In this document: positions 47,188 to 56,702 of the stretch, piece by piece
Layout: the number at the start of each line of letters is the position of its first letter
Position numbering within the stretch: position 1 is the first letter of the stretch
Assembly (NCBI RefSeq): GCF_003594935.2
Contig: NZ_CP043342.1
Span: forward strand, 4,402,001-4,466,000
Origin: Enterobacter huaxiensis
Lineage (GTDB): Bacteria; Pseudomonadota; Gammaproteobacteria; Enterobacterales; Enterobacteriaceae
Direction: 5' to 3'
DNA length: 64,000 nt
Notes under the pieces: model-generated
The model's input: only the letters and a program-made list of their open reading frames with translations
Databases searched by the model: none
Told to the model about the DNA's origin: nothing
Translations under genes and position numbers: made by a program

Positions 47188-48708
47188 ATGAGCAGAACCC
47201 CGGTTTTAGAGATGCGCAACATTGCCAAGACGTTTGGCAATTTCCACGCGCTCAAGGGTGTGGATTTGACGGTCTTCCCCGGTGAGATCCACGCCCTGAT
47301 GGGTGAGAACGGCGCGGGAAAAAGCACCCTGATGAAGATCCTCGCGGGGGCCTATACCGCTACCAGCGGCGAGATCCTGATCGACGGTAAGCCCTTTCAC
47401 ATTAAAGGACCAAAAGATGCGCTGGCCGCAGGCATTACCCTGATTTATCAGGAGATGCAGCTCGCGCCCAACCTGACCGTTGCCGAAAATATCTTTCTCG
47501 GCAGCGAGCTGTCGCGGGGCGGGCTGGTCCAGCGTAAAGAGATGGCCGCCCAGGCGCAGGCCGTTATCGACCGTCTGGGCGCCCACTTCAAATCCACCGA
47601 CCTGGTGATGAAGCTGACCATCGCCGAGCAGCAGCAGGTAGAAATTGCCCGCGCGCTGCACCGCAACAGCCGCATCCTGGTGATGGATGAACCCACCGCC
47701 GCCCTCTCCTCACGTGAAACCCACCGCCTGTTTGAGCTGATTCTGCGCCTGCGCGATGAAGGTATGGCGATCATCTATATCAGCCACCGCATGGCGGAAG
47801 TGTATGAGCTCTCTGACCGCGTCAGCGTCCTGCGCGACGGGCAGTACGTGGGCAGCCTGACGCGCGACAAGCTGAATGCATCAGAGCTGGTGCGCATGAT
47901 GGTCGGCCGTCCGTTAAGCGATCTATTTAACAAAGAGCGCGACATTCCGCTCGGCAGCCCGCGCCTCAACGTCCACCACCTCACCGACGGCAAAAAAGTG
48001 CTGCCCTGCAGCCTGCAGGTGCGTTCCGGTGAAATTGTGGGTCTGGCAGGTCTGGTCGGTGCCGGACGCTCCGAGCTGGCGCAGCTGATCTTCGGCGTGC
48101 GTAAAGCCACCGGCGGCATGATTGAGGTGGACGGCGAGCCGGTGGTGGTCCACTCCCCGCGCGCGGCCATCGAAAACGGCATCGGTTTTCTCACCGAAAA
48201 CCGCAAGGAGCAGGGCCTGTTTCTGGAGCTGGCGGCGCAGGAGAACATCACCATGGCGACGCTGGAGCGCGACGCCACCTTCGGCATGCTAAACCGCAAA
48301 AAAGCCCAGTCGATTTCCGATGACGCAATCGCCCTGCTCAACATTCGCGTGCCGCATTCTCAGGTACGCGCGGGCGGGCTTTCCGGCGGCAACCAGCAAA
48401 AGCTGCTGATCTCCCGCTGGGTGGCCATCGGCCCGCGCATTCTGATTCTGGACGAACCCACGCGCGGCGTGGACGTCGGCGCGAAAAGCGAGATCTACCG
48501 CATCATGAACCAGATGGCGCGCAAGGGGGTGGCGATTCTGATGATCTCCAGCGAGCTGCCGGAAGTGGTGGGCATGAGCGACCGGGTGTACGTGATGCGC
48601 GAGGGCAGCATCGCGGGTGAACTGCACGGGGGCGACATCTCCCAGGAAAACATTATGACGCTGGCAACCGGCGTGAACGACACTCATCATCAGGCGGTGC
48701 AATCATGA
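47188..48708 (+). CDS. Sugar ABC importer ATPase (RbsA/MglA type)
   Basis: 506 residues with two ABC domains, as in ribose/galactose importers. Domain 1 has Walker A GENGAGKST (about 38-46) and DEPTAAL; domain 2 has the degenerate GLVGAGRSEL, LSGGNQQK and DEPTRGVDVG. First gene of the importer-catabolic operon; RBS CAGGAG. It overlaps the permease by 4 bp. The substrate is a monosaccharide by family; identity inferred from the isomerase downstream. Confidence 0.94.
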   Translation: MSRTPVLEMRNIAKTFGNFHALKGVDLTVFPGEIHALMGENGAGKSTLMKILAGAYTATSGEILIDGKPFHIKGPKDALAAGITLIYQEMQLAPNLTVAENIFLGSELSRGGLVQRKEMAAQAQAVIDRLGAHFKSTDLVMKLTIAEQQQVEIARALHRNSRILVMDEPTAALSSRETHRLFELILRLRDEGMAIIYISHRMAEVYELSDRVSVLRDGQYVGSLTRDKLNASELVRMMVGRPLSDLFNKERDIPLGSPRLNVHHLTDGKKVLPCSLQVRSGEIVGLAGLVGAGRSELAQLIFGVRKATGGMIEVDGEPVVVHSPRAAIENGIGFLTENRKEQGLFLELAAQENITMATLERDATFGMLNRKKAQSISDDAIALLNIRVPHSQVRAGGLSGGNQQKLLISRWVAIGPRILILDEPTRGVDVGAKSEIYRIMNQMARKGVAILMISSELPEVVGMSDRVYVMREGSIAGELHGGDISQENIMTLATGVNDTHHQAVQS

Positions 48709-49700
48709 CAACTCCAACCCATCCGCAGCAGGTGGCGAAATCCGCCTCAGCCAAACGAATGCTGATGAGCGATCTGATGCAAACGGTCGGCATTTTGCCG
48801 ATATTAATCCTGATTGTGGCGGTTTTTGGCTTTATCGCGCCTAACTTCTTTACCGAAAGTAACCTGCTCAATATTACCCGTCAGGCGTCGATCAACATCG
48901 TGCTGGCGGCGGGGATGACCTTCATCATCTTAACCGGCGGGATTGACCTCTCCGTCGGCTCAATACTGGGCACCACGGCGGTGGCGGCGATGGTGGTGTC
49001 GCTTATCCCGGAGTTCGCCATGCTCTCCATTCCGGCGGCGCTGATGCTCGGCATGGTGCTGGGGCTGTTCAACGGCGCGCTGGTGGCCTTTGCCGGGCTG
49101 CCGCCGTTTATCGTCACGCTTGGCACCTATACGGCCCTGCGCGGCGCGGCCTACCTGCTGGCGGACGGTACGACGGTGATCAACTCGAACATCAGCTTTG
49201 AGTGGATCGGCAATAACTACCTTGGCCCCATTCCGTGGCTGGTGGTGATTGCCCTGGCGGTCATTGCTATCTGCTGGTTCATCCTGCGCCGCACTACGCT
49301 TGGCGTACACATTTACGCGGTCGGCGGCAATATGCAGGCGGCGCGCTTAACGGGCATCAAGGTCTGGCTGGTGCTGCTGTTCGTGTACGGTATGAGCGGC
49401 CTGCTCTCGGGCTTAGGCGGCGTCATGAGCGCCTCGCGCCTCTACAGCGCCAACGGCAACCTGGGCATGGGTTACGAGCTGGATGCGATTGCGGCGGTGA
49501 TCCTCGGCGGTACCAGCTTTGTCGGCGGGATCGGCACGATCACCGGCACGCTGGTCGGCGCGCTGATCATCGCCACCCTCAACAACGGCATGACGCTGAT
49601 GGGCGTCTCCTACTTCTGGCAGCTGGTGATCAAAGGGGCGGTGATCATCATAGCGGTGCTGATCGACAAATACCGTACCCGACACCATCAAAGTGCATAA
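48705..49700 (+). CDS. Sugar ABC importer permease (RbsC type)
   Basis: 331-residue inner-membrane permease with about eight to ten helices and the family motif AGMTFIILTGGIDLSVGS near 64-82. It overlaps the ATPase gene by 4 bp and is followed after 32 bp by the binding protein. Works with the adjacent ATPase and binding protein. Confidence 0.95.
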   Translation: MTTPTHPQQVAKSASAKRMLMSDLMQTVGILPILILIVAVFGFIAPNFFTESNLLNITRQASINIVLAAGMTFIILTGGIDLSVGSILGTTAVAAMVVSLIPEFAMLSIPAALMLGMVLGLFNGALVAFAGLPPFIVTLGTYTALRGAAYLLADGTTVINSNISFEWIGNNYLGPIPWLVVIALAVIAICWFILRRTTLGVHIYAVGGNMQAARLTGIKVWLVLLFVYGMSGLLSGLGGVMSASRLYSANGNLGMGYELDAIAAVILGGTSFVGGIGTITGTLVGALIIATLNNGMTLMGVSYFWQLVIKGAVIIIAVLIDKYRTRHHQSA

Positions 49701-49732
49701 CAACAACACCCTACAGATTCGAGGAAAATCCT

Positions 49733-50674
49733 ATGCGTTTGAAACCCTTAGTGACCGCGCTCTGTGCTGGCGCGCTGCTGGCCGCAACCCCGTTTGCGCA
49801 GGCAAAAGATCTGAAGTCCATCGGCGTGACGGTGGGCGACCTGGCTAACCCGTTCTTCGTGCAGATCACCAAAGGCGCCGAGCTGGAAGCGCGCAAGCTG
49901 GCGGGGGACAACGTCAAGGTGACGCTGGTCTCAAGCGGGTACGATCTGGGCCAGCAGGTGGCGCAGATCGATAACTTCATCGCCGCGAAGGTGGACATGA
50001 TCATCCTTAACGCCGCGGATTCCAAAGGGATCGGCCCGGCGGTGAAGCGTGCGAAAGAGGCGGGGATCGTGGTCGTGGCGGTTGACGTGGCGGCGGAAGG
50101 GGCCGATGCGACAATCACCTCCGATAACACCCAGGCGGGTGAAATGGCCTGTAAATACATTACCGACCGCCTGAAGGGTAAAGGCAACGTGGTGATCATC
50201 AACGGGCCGCCGGTTTCCGCGGTGCAAAACCGCGTGGAAGGCTGCCAGACCGAGTTTAAGCGCCACCCGGATATCAAGGTGCTCTCGGATAACCAGAACG
50301 CCAAAGGCAGCCGTGAAGGCGGGCTGGAGGTCATGACCTCCCTGCTGGCCGCTAATCCGAAGATCGACGGCGTATTTGCGATTAACGATCCAACGGCGAT
50401 CGGGGCCGATCTGGCGGCGAAACAGGCGCAGCGCAACGAGTTCTTCATCGTCGGCGTGGACGGCTCGCCGGACGGTGAAGAGGCGTTGAAGCGCGAAAAC
50501 TCCCTGTTTGTCGCGACCCCGGCGCAGGATCCGCAGGTGATGGCGGCAAAAGCGGTGGAAATTGGCTATGACATTCTGCAGGGCAAACCTGCGCCAAAAG
50601 CGCCCGTGCTGATCCCGGTGACGATGATCGATAAAAAGAACGTCGGGACCTATAAGGGGTGGACGGTTAAGTAA
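49733..50674 (+). CDS. Periplasmic sugar-binding protein (RbsB type)
   Basis: 313 residues from the ATG at 49733 (RBS GAGGAAAA). The signal peptide is about 24 residues, ending FAQA. The periplasmic-binding fold of the ribose/galactose family shows IGVTVGDLANPFFVQITKGAE, ILNAADSKGIGPAVK and FAINDPTAIGADLA. An upstream in-frame extension within the permease is rejected. It provides specificity for the importer; ligand unproven. Confidence 0.95.
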   Translation: MRLKPLVTALCAGALLAATPFAQAKDLKSIGVTVGDLANPFFVQITKGAELEARKLAGDNVKVTLVSSGYDLGQQVAQIDNFIAAKVDMIILNAADSKGIGPAVKRAKEAGIVVVAVDVAAEGADATITSDNTQAGEMACKYITDRLKGKGNVVIINGPPVSAVQNRVEGCQTEFKRHPDIKVLSDNQNAKGSREGGLEVMTSLLAANPKIDGVFAINDPTAIGADLAAKQAQRNEFFIVGVDGSPDGEEALKRENSLFVATPAQDPQVMAAKAVEIGYDILQGKPAPKAPVLIPVTMIDKKNVGTYKGWTVK

Positions 50675-50692
50675 CGATTGTGCTGCCCGATG

Positions 50693-50737
50693 CCCTCACC
50701 CTAACCCTCTCCCTGTGGGAGAGGGCCGGGGTGAGGG
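50693..50737. repeat. CCCTCTCC/GGGAGAGG palindromic repeat, copy 8 (two-armed)
   Basis: The most complete copy: CCCTCACCCTAA arm, CCCTCTCCC/GGGAGAGGG hairpin and GGCCGGGGTGAGGG arm, forming a nearly full-length palindrome between the importer and catabolic genes. Confidence 0.88.
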
Positions 50738-50763
50738 GGTGGCATAAAATTCAAGGAGTCACC

Positions 50764-51450
50764 ATGAAACGCTCCGACATCAACGAAATCCTCGGCCACA
50801 CGCGGCAGTTCTTCTCTATGCACGACGTGCATCTCCCCCCGTTTGCCAGCTTTCCGCCCACAAAATGGCAGCAGCTTGACCAGGCCGCCTGGCAGGAGGT
50901 GTTCGACCTCAGGCTCGGCTGGGACGTGACGGCGTTTGGCGGCAACAGCTTTGCCGCTGAGGGCCTGACGCTGTTTACCCTGCGCAACGGCTCGCCCAAC
51001 GGCGTGCCGTATGAAAAAGGCTATGCCGAAAAAATCATGCACGTGCGCGACGGCCAGGTGACGCCGATGCATTTTCACTGGCGCAAGCGGGAAGACATCA
51101 TCAACCGGGGCGGCGGGAACCTGATTATTGAGTTATGGAATGCGGGCGCGCATGAAGAGACGGAGAACACCGACGTGACGGTCACCGTCGACGGCTGCCG
51201 TCAGACCCACGCGCCCGGCAGCCAGCTGCGCCTGCTGCCCGGGGAAAGCATCTGCCTGACTCCGGGCCTGTACCACAGCTTTTGGGGCGAGCGCGGCTTT
51301 GGCGACGTGCTGGTGGGGGAAGTGTCATCGGTAAACGACGACGAGCACGATAACCACTTTTTGCAGCCCGTTGCCCGCTATAACAACATCGAAGAAGACG
51401 AACCGGCAGTGCTGGTGCTGTGCAACGAGTACACCCTGTTTCGGATATAA
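50764..51450 (+). CDS. D-lyxose/D-mannose-type sugar isomerase (cupin)
   Basis: 228-residue cupin isomerase; characterised homologues interconvert D-lyxose and D-xylulose, and D-mannose and D-fructose, using Mn2+. Metal ligands are visible: His103 and His105 (PMHFHW), Glu110 and His171 (GLYHSFW). RBS AAGGAG 5 bases upstream. The gene is followed closely by aldolase and kinase genes. An orthologous cluster with a structurally studied isomerase (Z5688) is, to my recollection, present in E. coli O157:H7. Confidence 0.92.
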   Translation: MKRSDINEILGHTRQFFSMHDVHLPPFASFPPTKWQQLDQAAWQEVFDLRLGWDVTAFGGNSFAAEGLTLFTLRNGSPNGVPYEKGYAEKIMHVRDGQVTPMHFHWRKREDIINRGGGNLIIELWNAGAHEETENTDVTVTVDGCRQTHAPGSQLRLLPGESICLTPGLYHSFWGERGFGDVLVGEVSSVNDDEHDNHFLQPVARYNNIEEDEPAVLVLCNEYTLFRI

Positions 51451-51460
51451 GGAGTGAATG

Positions 51461-52321
51461 ATGCCATTGATTTCTCTTGCCGACGGTCTTGAACACGCCA
51501 GGCAACATCGCTACGCGCTGGGCGCGTTTAACGTGCTCGACTCCCACTTTTTGCGCGCCCTGTTTGCCGCCGCGAAGCAGGAACGCTCGCCGTTTATCAT
51601 CAACATCGCGGAAGTGCATTTTAAGTACGTGTCGCTGGATTCGCTTGTCGAAGCGGTAAAGTTCGAAGCCGCCCGCCACGACATTCCCGTGGTGCTTAAC
51701 CTCGACCACGGTCTGCATTTCGAGGCGGTGGTGCGGGCCCTGCGCTTAGGCTTCAGCTCGGTGATGTTCGACGGCTCGACGCTGAGCTATGAAGAAAATA
51801 TCCGCCAGACGCGAGAGGTGGTGAAAATGTGCCACGCAGTCGGCGTGTCGGTGGAGGCGGAGCTGGGCGCGGTCGGCGGGGATGAAGGCGGCGCGCTGTA
51901 CGGCCATGCCGACGAAGCCTTCTTTACCGACCCGCAGCTGGCGCGCGAATTTGTCGACTCAACCGGCATCGACGCGCTGGCGGTCGCTATTGGCAACGCG
52001 CACGGCAAATACAAGGGCGAGCCGAAGCTTGATTTTCCGCGCCTGGACGCCATCCGCCAGCAGACGGGGCTGCCGCTGGTTTTACACGGCGGCTCGGGAA
52101 TTAGCGATGCCGACTTTCGCCGCGCTATCGGGCTGGGCATTCATAAAATCAATTTTTATACCGGCATGTCGCAGGCCGCGCTCGCCGCCGTCGAGCAGCG
52201 CATGGCGAACCGCCAGCCGCTGTACGATGAATTTGCCGAGCTGCTGCTGGGGATAGAAGAGGCGATAACCGATACGGTCGCCGAACAGATGCGCATCTTC
52301 GGCAGCGCGGGGCGGGCATGA
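51461..52321 (+). CDS. Class II ketose-bisphosphate-type aldolase
   Basis: 286 residues of the FbaA/GatY/KbaY family, zinc-dependent cleavage of a ketose (bis)phosphate to DHAP plus an aldehyde. Motifs: LNLDHGLHFEAV (catalytic Asp/His near 78-84), MFDGSTLSYEENI, EAELGAVGGDEGG, HGGSGISDADF near 206-216. The second ATG (51461) fits the RBS GGAG better than the one just before it. The stop overlaps the kinase start (ATGA). Confidence 0.92.
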   Translation: MPLISLADGLEHARQHRYALGAFNVLDSHFLRALFAAAKQERSPFIINIAEVHFKYVSLDSLVEAVKFEAARHDIPVVLNLDHGLHFEAVVRALRLGFSSVMFDGSTLSYEENIRQTREVVKMCHAVGVSVEAELGAVGGDEGGALYGHADEAFFTDPQLAREFVDSTGIDALAVAIGNAHGKYKGEPKLDFPRLDAIRQQTGLPLVLHGGSGISDADFRRAIGLGIHKINFYTGMSQAALAAVEQRMANRQPLYDEFAELLLGIEEAITDTVAEQMRIFGSAGRA

Positions 52322-53325
52322 TGGAACGCAAAGGCATCATCGCCGCAGGCAACATGCTGGTGGATCACGTCCACCAGATCGTGCAGTGGCCGGAGCGCGG
52401 CTGGCTGGCGGAAATCACCCACAGCGAACGCTCAACCGGCGGGGCGCCGCTCAACGTCCTGCTGACGCTGGCGAAAATGCACGTTGGCCTGCCGCTGCAG
52501 GCGGTGGGGCTGATTGGCGAAGATGGCGACGGGGATTACATTCTGGCGATGCTCGACCAGTACCACGTCAACCGCCAGCGCGTACAGCGCACCACCTTTG
52601 CACCGACCTCCATGTCGCAGGTGATGACCGATCCGAGCGGCCAGCGCACCTTCTTTCACTCGCCGGGCGCCAACCGCCTGCTGGATCTTCCCGCCTTCGA
52701 TCGCTTAGACGGATCGATGAAGATCTTCCATCTCGGCTACCTGCTGCTGCTCGACAGCCTGGATATGCCCGATGACGAGTTCGGCACCCGCAGCGCGCGG
52801 CTGCTGGCACAGATGCGCGACCAGGGGTATGAAACCTCTCTCGACCTGGTGTCCCGCAAGGGCGACCCGCGCTATCAGCCGCTGGTGCTCCCTGCCCTGC
52901 GCCATCTCGATTACCTGGTGATAAACGAGCTGGAAGCGGGTGAATTTAGCGGGCTGGCGATACGCGATGGCAATGATACGCTGAACGTTGCCCATCTTGC
53001 TGAAGCCGCCTCGCAGCTGCTGGCAGCAGGCGTTCGCCAGCGGGTGGTGATCCACTGTCCTGAAGGGGCATGGGGGGAAGCGCCGGGTGAGCAAGGACGC
53101 TGGATCCCGTCATGGATGCTGGCGCAGGAGGAGATTATCGGCAGCGTTGGCGCGGGTGATGCGTTTTGCGCGGGTTTTTTGTACGGCTGCCATGAGTCGC
53201 TGTCGCTTACGGAAAGCGTCTCTCTGGCACACGCCTGCGCGCGGGCAAGCCTGCTGGCCGCCAATGCCATCGACGGCGCAAAGACGCTGGCCGAACTGCA
53301 GCTGTTTATCAAAGAGAATACTTAG
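52318..53325 (+). CDS. PfkB-family carbohydrate kinase
   Basis: 335-residue ribokinase-family kinase. The N-terminal AGNMLVDHVHQIVQWPERGW and STGGAPLNVLLTLAKM segments form the sugar site; the C-terminal signature GSVGAGDAFCAGFLYG (catalytic Asp) is near 276-291. By context it phosphorylates the ketose formed by the isomerase, giving the aldolase its substrate (inference). It overlaps the aldolase by 4 bp and its stop overlaps the convergent response-regulator stop. Confidence 0.93.
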   Translation: MMERKGIIAAGNMLVDHVHQIVQWPERGWLAEITHSERSTGGAPLNVLLTLAKMHVGLPLQAVGLIGEDGDGDYILAMLDQYHVNRQRVQRTTFAPTSMSQVMTDPSGQRTFFHSPGANRLLDLPAFDRLDGSMKIFHLGYLLLLDSLDMPDDEFGTRSARLLAQMRDQGYETSLDLVSRKGDPRYQPLVLPALRHLDYLVINELEAGEFSGLAIRDGNDTLNVAHLAEAASQLLAAGVRQRVVIHCPEGAWGEAPGEQGRWIPSWMLAQEEIIGSVGAGDAFCAGFLYGCHESLSLTESVSLAHACARASLLAANAIDGAKTLAELQLFIKENT

Positions 53326-54053
53326 GCCGCCTTCTCGCTATGAGACACATCGGTGGCAAAGACGTAGCCCAGACCGCGAATGGTTTTAATCAGCACGGGC
53401 TGATGCGGGTTGGCCTCGATTTTCCGCCGCAGCCGCATGATCAGCACGTCGATGGTGCGGTCAAAAACTTCAGCACTTTCGCTGTGGGTCAGCTCAAGCA
53501 GCTGCTCGCGGCTCAGCACCCGGCGGGCATTTTGCGTCAGCGCCAGCAGCAATCCATACTCGCCCTGCGTTAAAGGCACGATATTTCGCTGCGGATCGCT
53601 CAGCTCGCAGCGGGTGGTGTCGAGCGTCCAGCCGTTGAAGGCAATGCCCGCCACCCGCGGCGGCATCGTTTCTGCCGCCAGCACTCCAGTACGCCGCAGC
53701 ACCGCTTTCACGCGGGCCACCACCACGCGCGGGTTGAACGGCTTACCGATGTAATCGTCGGCCCCCATCTCTAGCCCAACCACGACGTCCGATTCACTTC
53801 CCAGGCCTGTAAGCATCACCACAGGCAGCTCGGGGCGCTGCTTTTGCAGCTGGAGCAAGACCTGCAGACCGTTGATATCGGGCAGCATCATGTCCAGCAG
53901 AACCAGCGCGATGGTCGGCTCCTGGTGCACCAGGCTCAGCGCGTCCTGGCCGTTATGGCAGACGAGCACGGTAAAGACGTGCTCGTTGAGCACGTCCTGC
54001 AGCAGCTCGCACACTGCCGTATCGTCATCAACCACCAGAATCGCCGGTTTCAT
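53322..54053 (-). CDS. OmpR-family response regulator of the sugar locus
   Basis: 243 residues: receiver domain (about 1-118) with acidic pocket DDD at 9-11, phosphoacceptor Asp54 (LVLLDMMLPD) and Lys in GKPFNP near 104; C-terminal winged helix (about 135-235) with TQGEYGLLLALTQNARRVLS and TIRGLGYVF. Similar in type to TorR. It bounds the sugar cluster on the side opposite the hybrid kinase and is transcribed toward it, with stops overlapping the kinase gene. Confidence 0.93.
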   Translation of the reverse strand: MKPAILVVDDDTAVCELLQDVLNEHVFTVLVCHNGQDALSLVHQEPTIALVLLDMMLPDINGLQVLLQLQKQRPELPVVMLTGLGSESDVVVGLEMGADDYIGKPFNPRVVVARVKAVLRRTGVLAAETMPPRVAGIAFNGWTLDTTRCELSDPQRNIVPLTQGEYGLLLALTQNARRVLSREQLLELTHSESAEVFDRTIDVLIMRLRRKIEANPHQPVLIKTIRGLGYVFATDVSHSEKAA

Positions 54054-54255
54054 CGTATGCTTCCGTCAGGGGATTATGTTAAGTCTGAACCATTCTGCCG
54101 CCCGCTCCAGACTAATTGTTTTTTACGTGACGGAATTTCAACCCATGTCACATCCGCTGCCCTTTCGACACGTCAATTCTGACGATTGCCTGCTTTTCGT
54201 CAGGGTTTTGACGACAAATCGGCCGTAAAGTCTGGATATACCCACATTAAAAACA

Positions 54256-54271
54256 TGGCATAGAAGCTGCA
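54256..54271 (+). promoter_or_regulatory. Sigma-54 promoter of fdhF
   Basis: TGGCAT-AGAAGC-TGCA places GG and GC 12 bp apart, as in -24/-12 promoters, 38 bp before the fdhF ATG. fdhF is a known FhlA/sigma-54 gene. An FhlA upstream site is expected at about 54120-54230, where several TGACG motifs occur, but I could not define it. Confidence 0.75.
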
Positions 54272-54309
54272 TTATGGGTGCGTAAGCGTTTATTAACTGG
54301 AGCAGACTG

Positions 54310-56457
54310 ATGAAAAAAGTCGTCACGGTTTGCCCTTATTGTGCCTCAGGTTGCAAGATCCACCTGGTGGTCGATAACGGCAAAATCGTCCGTGCGGAGG
54401 CCGCGCAGGGGAAAACCAACCAGGGCACGCTGTGCCTGAAGGGTTACTACGGCTGGGATTTTATTAACGATACCCAGATCCTCACCCCGCGCCTGAAAAG
54501 CCCTATGATCCGCCGCGAGCGCGGTGGCAAGCTGGAAGCCGTCTCCTGGAGCGAGGCGCTCGATTACGTCGCGACGCGCCTGGGCGCCATCAAGGCCAAG
54601 TACGGCCCAGATGCGATTCAGACCACCGGCTCCTCACGCGGGACGGGTAACGAAACTAACTATGTAATGCAAAAATTCGCGCGCGCCGTTATTGGTACCA
54701 ATAACGTCGACTGCTGCGCTCGCGTCTGACACGGCCCATCGGTTGCAGGTCTGCACCAGTCGGTCGGTAACGGCGCAATGAGTAATGCGATTAACGAGAT
54801 AGATAACACCGATCTGGTGTTCATCTTTGGCTATAACCCGGCGGATTCACACCCGATCGTTGCCAATCACGTGATTAACGCGAAACGCAACGGTGCGAAA
54901 ATTATCGTCTGCGATCCGCGCAAAATTGAAACCGCGCGCATTGCGGATATGCACATTGCATTGAAAAACGGCTCGAACATCGCGCTGTTGAATGCAATGG
55001 GGCACGTCATCATTGAGGAGAACCTGTACGACCAGGCGTTTGTCGCCACCCGTACGGAAGGGTTTGAAGAGTATAAGAAAATTGTCGAGGGCTATACGCC
55101 TGAGTCGGTTGAAGCGATCACTGGCGTGAGCGCGCAGGAGATCCGCCAGGCGGCGCGCATGTACGCCGCGGCGAAAACCGCGGCCATTCTGTGGGGCATG
55201 GGCGTCACCCAGTTCTACCAGGGCGTGGAAACCGTACGTTCCCTGACCAGCCTCGCGATGCTGACGGGCAATCTGGGCAAGGCGCACGTCGGCGTGAACC
55301 CGGTACGCGGTCAGAATAACGTGCAGGGCGCGTGCGACATGGGCGCGCTGCCGGATACCTATCCGGGCTATCAGTACGTGAAGTTCCCGGAAAATCGCGA
55401 GAAATTCGCGAAGGCCTGGGGCGTGGAGAGCCTGCCGGAACATACCGGGTATCGCATCAGCGAGCTGCCGCACCGCGCGGCGCACGGTGAAGTGCGTGCG
55501 GCCTACATCATGGGTGAAGATCCGCTCCAGACCGACGCCGAGCTGTCCGCGGTGCGTAAAGGCTTTGAGGATCTGGAGCTGGTGATTGTCCAGGATATCT
55601 TTATGACCAAAACCGCGGCGGCGGCGGATGTGATTTTACCGTCAACGTCCTGGGGCGAGCATGAAGGCGTCTACACGGCGGCAGACCGCGGCTTCCAGCG
55701 CTTCTTTAAAGCGGTCGAGCCGAAGTGGGATCTGAAAACCGACTGGCAGATTATCAGTGAAATCGCGACCCGCATGGGCTATCCGATGCACTACAACAAC
55801 ACCCAGGAGATCTGGGACGAGTTGCGCAATCTGTGTCCGGACTTTTATGGGGCAACCTATGAAAAAATGGGTGAGCTGGGGTACATCCAGTGGCCGTGTC
55901 GCGATGAGTCCGAAGCCGACCAGGGGACGTCGTACCTCTTCAAAGAGAAGTTCGACACCCCGAACGGGCTGGCGCAGTTCTTCACCTGCGACTGGGTCGC
56001 GCCGATCGATAAGCTCACCGACGAGTATCCGATGGTGCTTTCCACCGTGCGTGAAGTAGGCCACTACTCCTGTCGCTCGATGACCGGCAACTGCGCCGCG
56101 CTGGCGGCGCTGGCGGACGAGCCGGGCTATGCGCAGATCAACACCGCCGACGCCGAGCGACTCGGCATTGAGGATGAAGCGCTGGTGTGGGTCAACTCGC
56201 GTAAGGGCCGCATCATCACCCGCGCGCAGGTCAGCGATCGTCCGAACAAAGGGGCGGTCTATATGACCTACCAGTGGTGGATTGGCGCCTGCAACGAGCT
56301 GGTGACGGAGAACCTCAGCCCGATAACCAAAACGCCGGAGTATAAATACTGCGCCGTACGCGTGGAGCCGATTGCGGATCAACACGCAGCGGAACAGTAT
56401 GTGATCGATGAATATAGCAAGCTGAAAGCCCGGCTGCGCGAAAGCGCAATGGGTTAA
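54310..56457 (+). CDS. fdhF: Formate dehydrogenase H, selenoprotein (UGA140 = Sec)
   Basis: Molybdopterin-guanine-dinucleotide selenoenzyme oxidising formate for the formate hydrogenlyase complex. The frame is continuous over 716 codons if the TGA at 54727-54729 is read as selenocysteine, giving 715 residues with Sec140, exactly as in E. coli FdhF. The [4Fe-4S] ligands are Cys8, Cys11, Cys15 and Cys42; the residue after Sec is His141. Software that stops at TGA would split it into 139- and 559-residue pieces. The hydrogenase-3 genes are not in the window. Confidence 0.98.
54727..54766 (+). promoter_or_regulatory. Bacterial SECIS element in fdhF
   Basis: The 40 nt starting at the UGA codon (TGACACGGCCCATCGGTTGC, then AGGTCTGCACCAGTCGGTCG) form the SelB-binding hairpin with the GGTCT apical loop, essentially the same as the E. 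coli fdhF element by memory. Confidence 0.93.
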
Positions 56458-56480
56458 AGCCATTAATTGATCGCTGAATA

Positions 56481-56511
56481 AAGGGAGTGAAATATTCACT
56501 CCCTTTTTATT
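56481..56511 (+). terminator. fdhF terminator
   Basis: AAGGGAGTGAA-TA-TTCACTCCCTT stem followed by TTTATTTC, 23 bp after the fdhF stop. Confidence 0.93.
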
Positions 56512-56597
56512 TCTGCTCAACCTATCAATAATATCAATTATTATTTTGGAAAGCGGCTCGCAGAAATAATGTAATTATGGCAAAAAAGAATTACATC

Positions 56598-56625
56598 TTT
56601 GCATTTTAATTCAGAGGGATAAGAT
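56598..56625 (+). promoter_or_regulatory. Putative promoter of the hok-like locus
   Basis: TTTGCA (56598-56603), 16-bp spacer, TAAGAT (56620-56625), followed by the GTGCGGCGGGTGCTTAAG start region that parallels the hok mRNA 5' end of plasmid R1. Confidence 0.5.
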
Positions 56626-56637
56626 GTGCGGCGGGTG

Positions 56638-56702
56638 CTTAAGACTTTCTGTCTTGAGCATTGTTGAGGGACAGAAAGTGGAAAGCCCCGGGAAATTTGC
56701 AT
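56638..56702 (-). ncRNA. Candidate Sok-like antisense RNA
   Basis: The leader of the toxin mRNA has the ACTTTCTGTC..GACAGAAAGT inverted repeat (56644-56679) and a GCCCCGGGAAAT segment in the same order as the R1 hok/sok locus, where Sok is transcribed from the opposite strand. Ends and promoter are inferred by analogy only. Confidence 0.4.

Noticed and set aside
49235..49732. N-terminal extension of the sugar-binding protein within the permease gene
   Set aside because: The signal peptide and RBS place the start at 49733; the upstream part is an out-of-frame reading of the permease.
54730..54777. Stop codon plus frameshift disrupting fdhF
   Set aside because: The TGA is the selenocysteine codon with an intact SECIS and the frame continues without a shift.
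56624..56677. 102-codon reading of the toxin gene starting at the ATG at 56624
   Set aside because: That ATG overlaps the probable promoter -10/+1 region, so it is unlikely to be in the mRNA.
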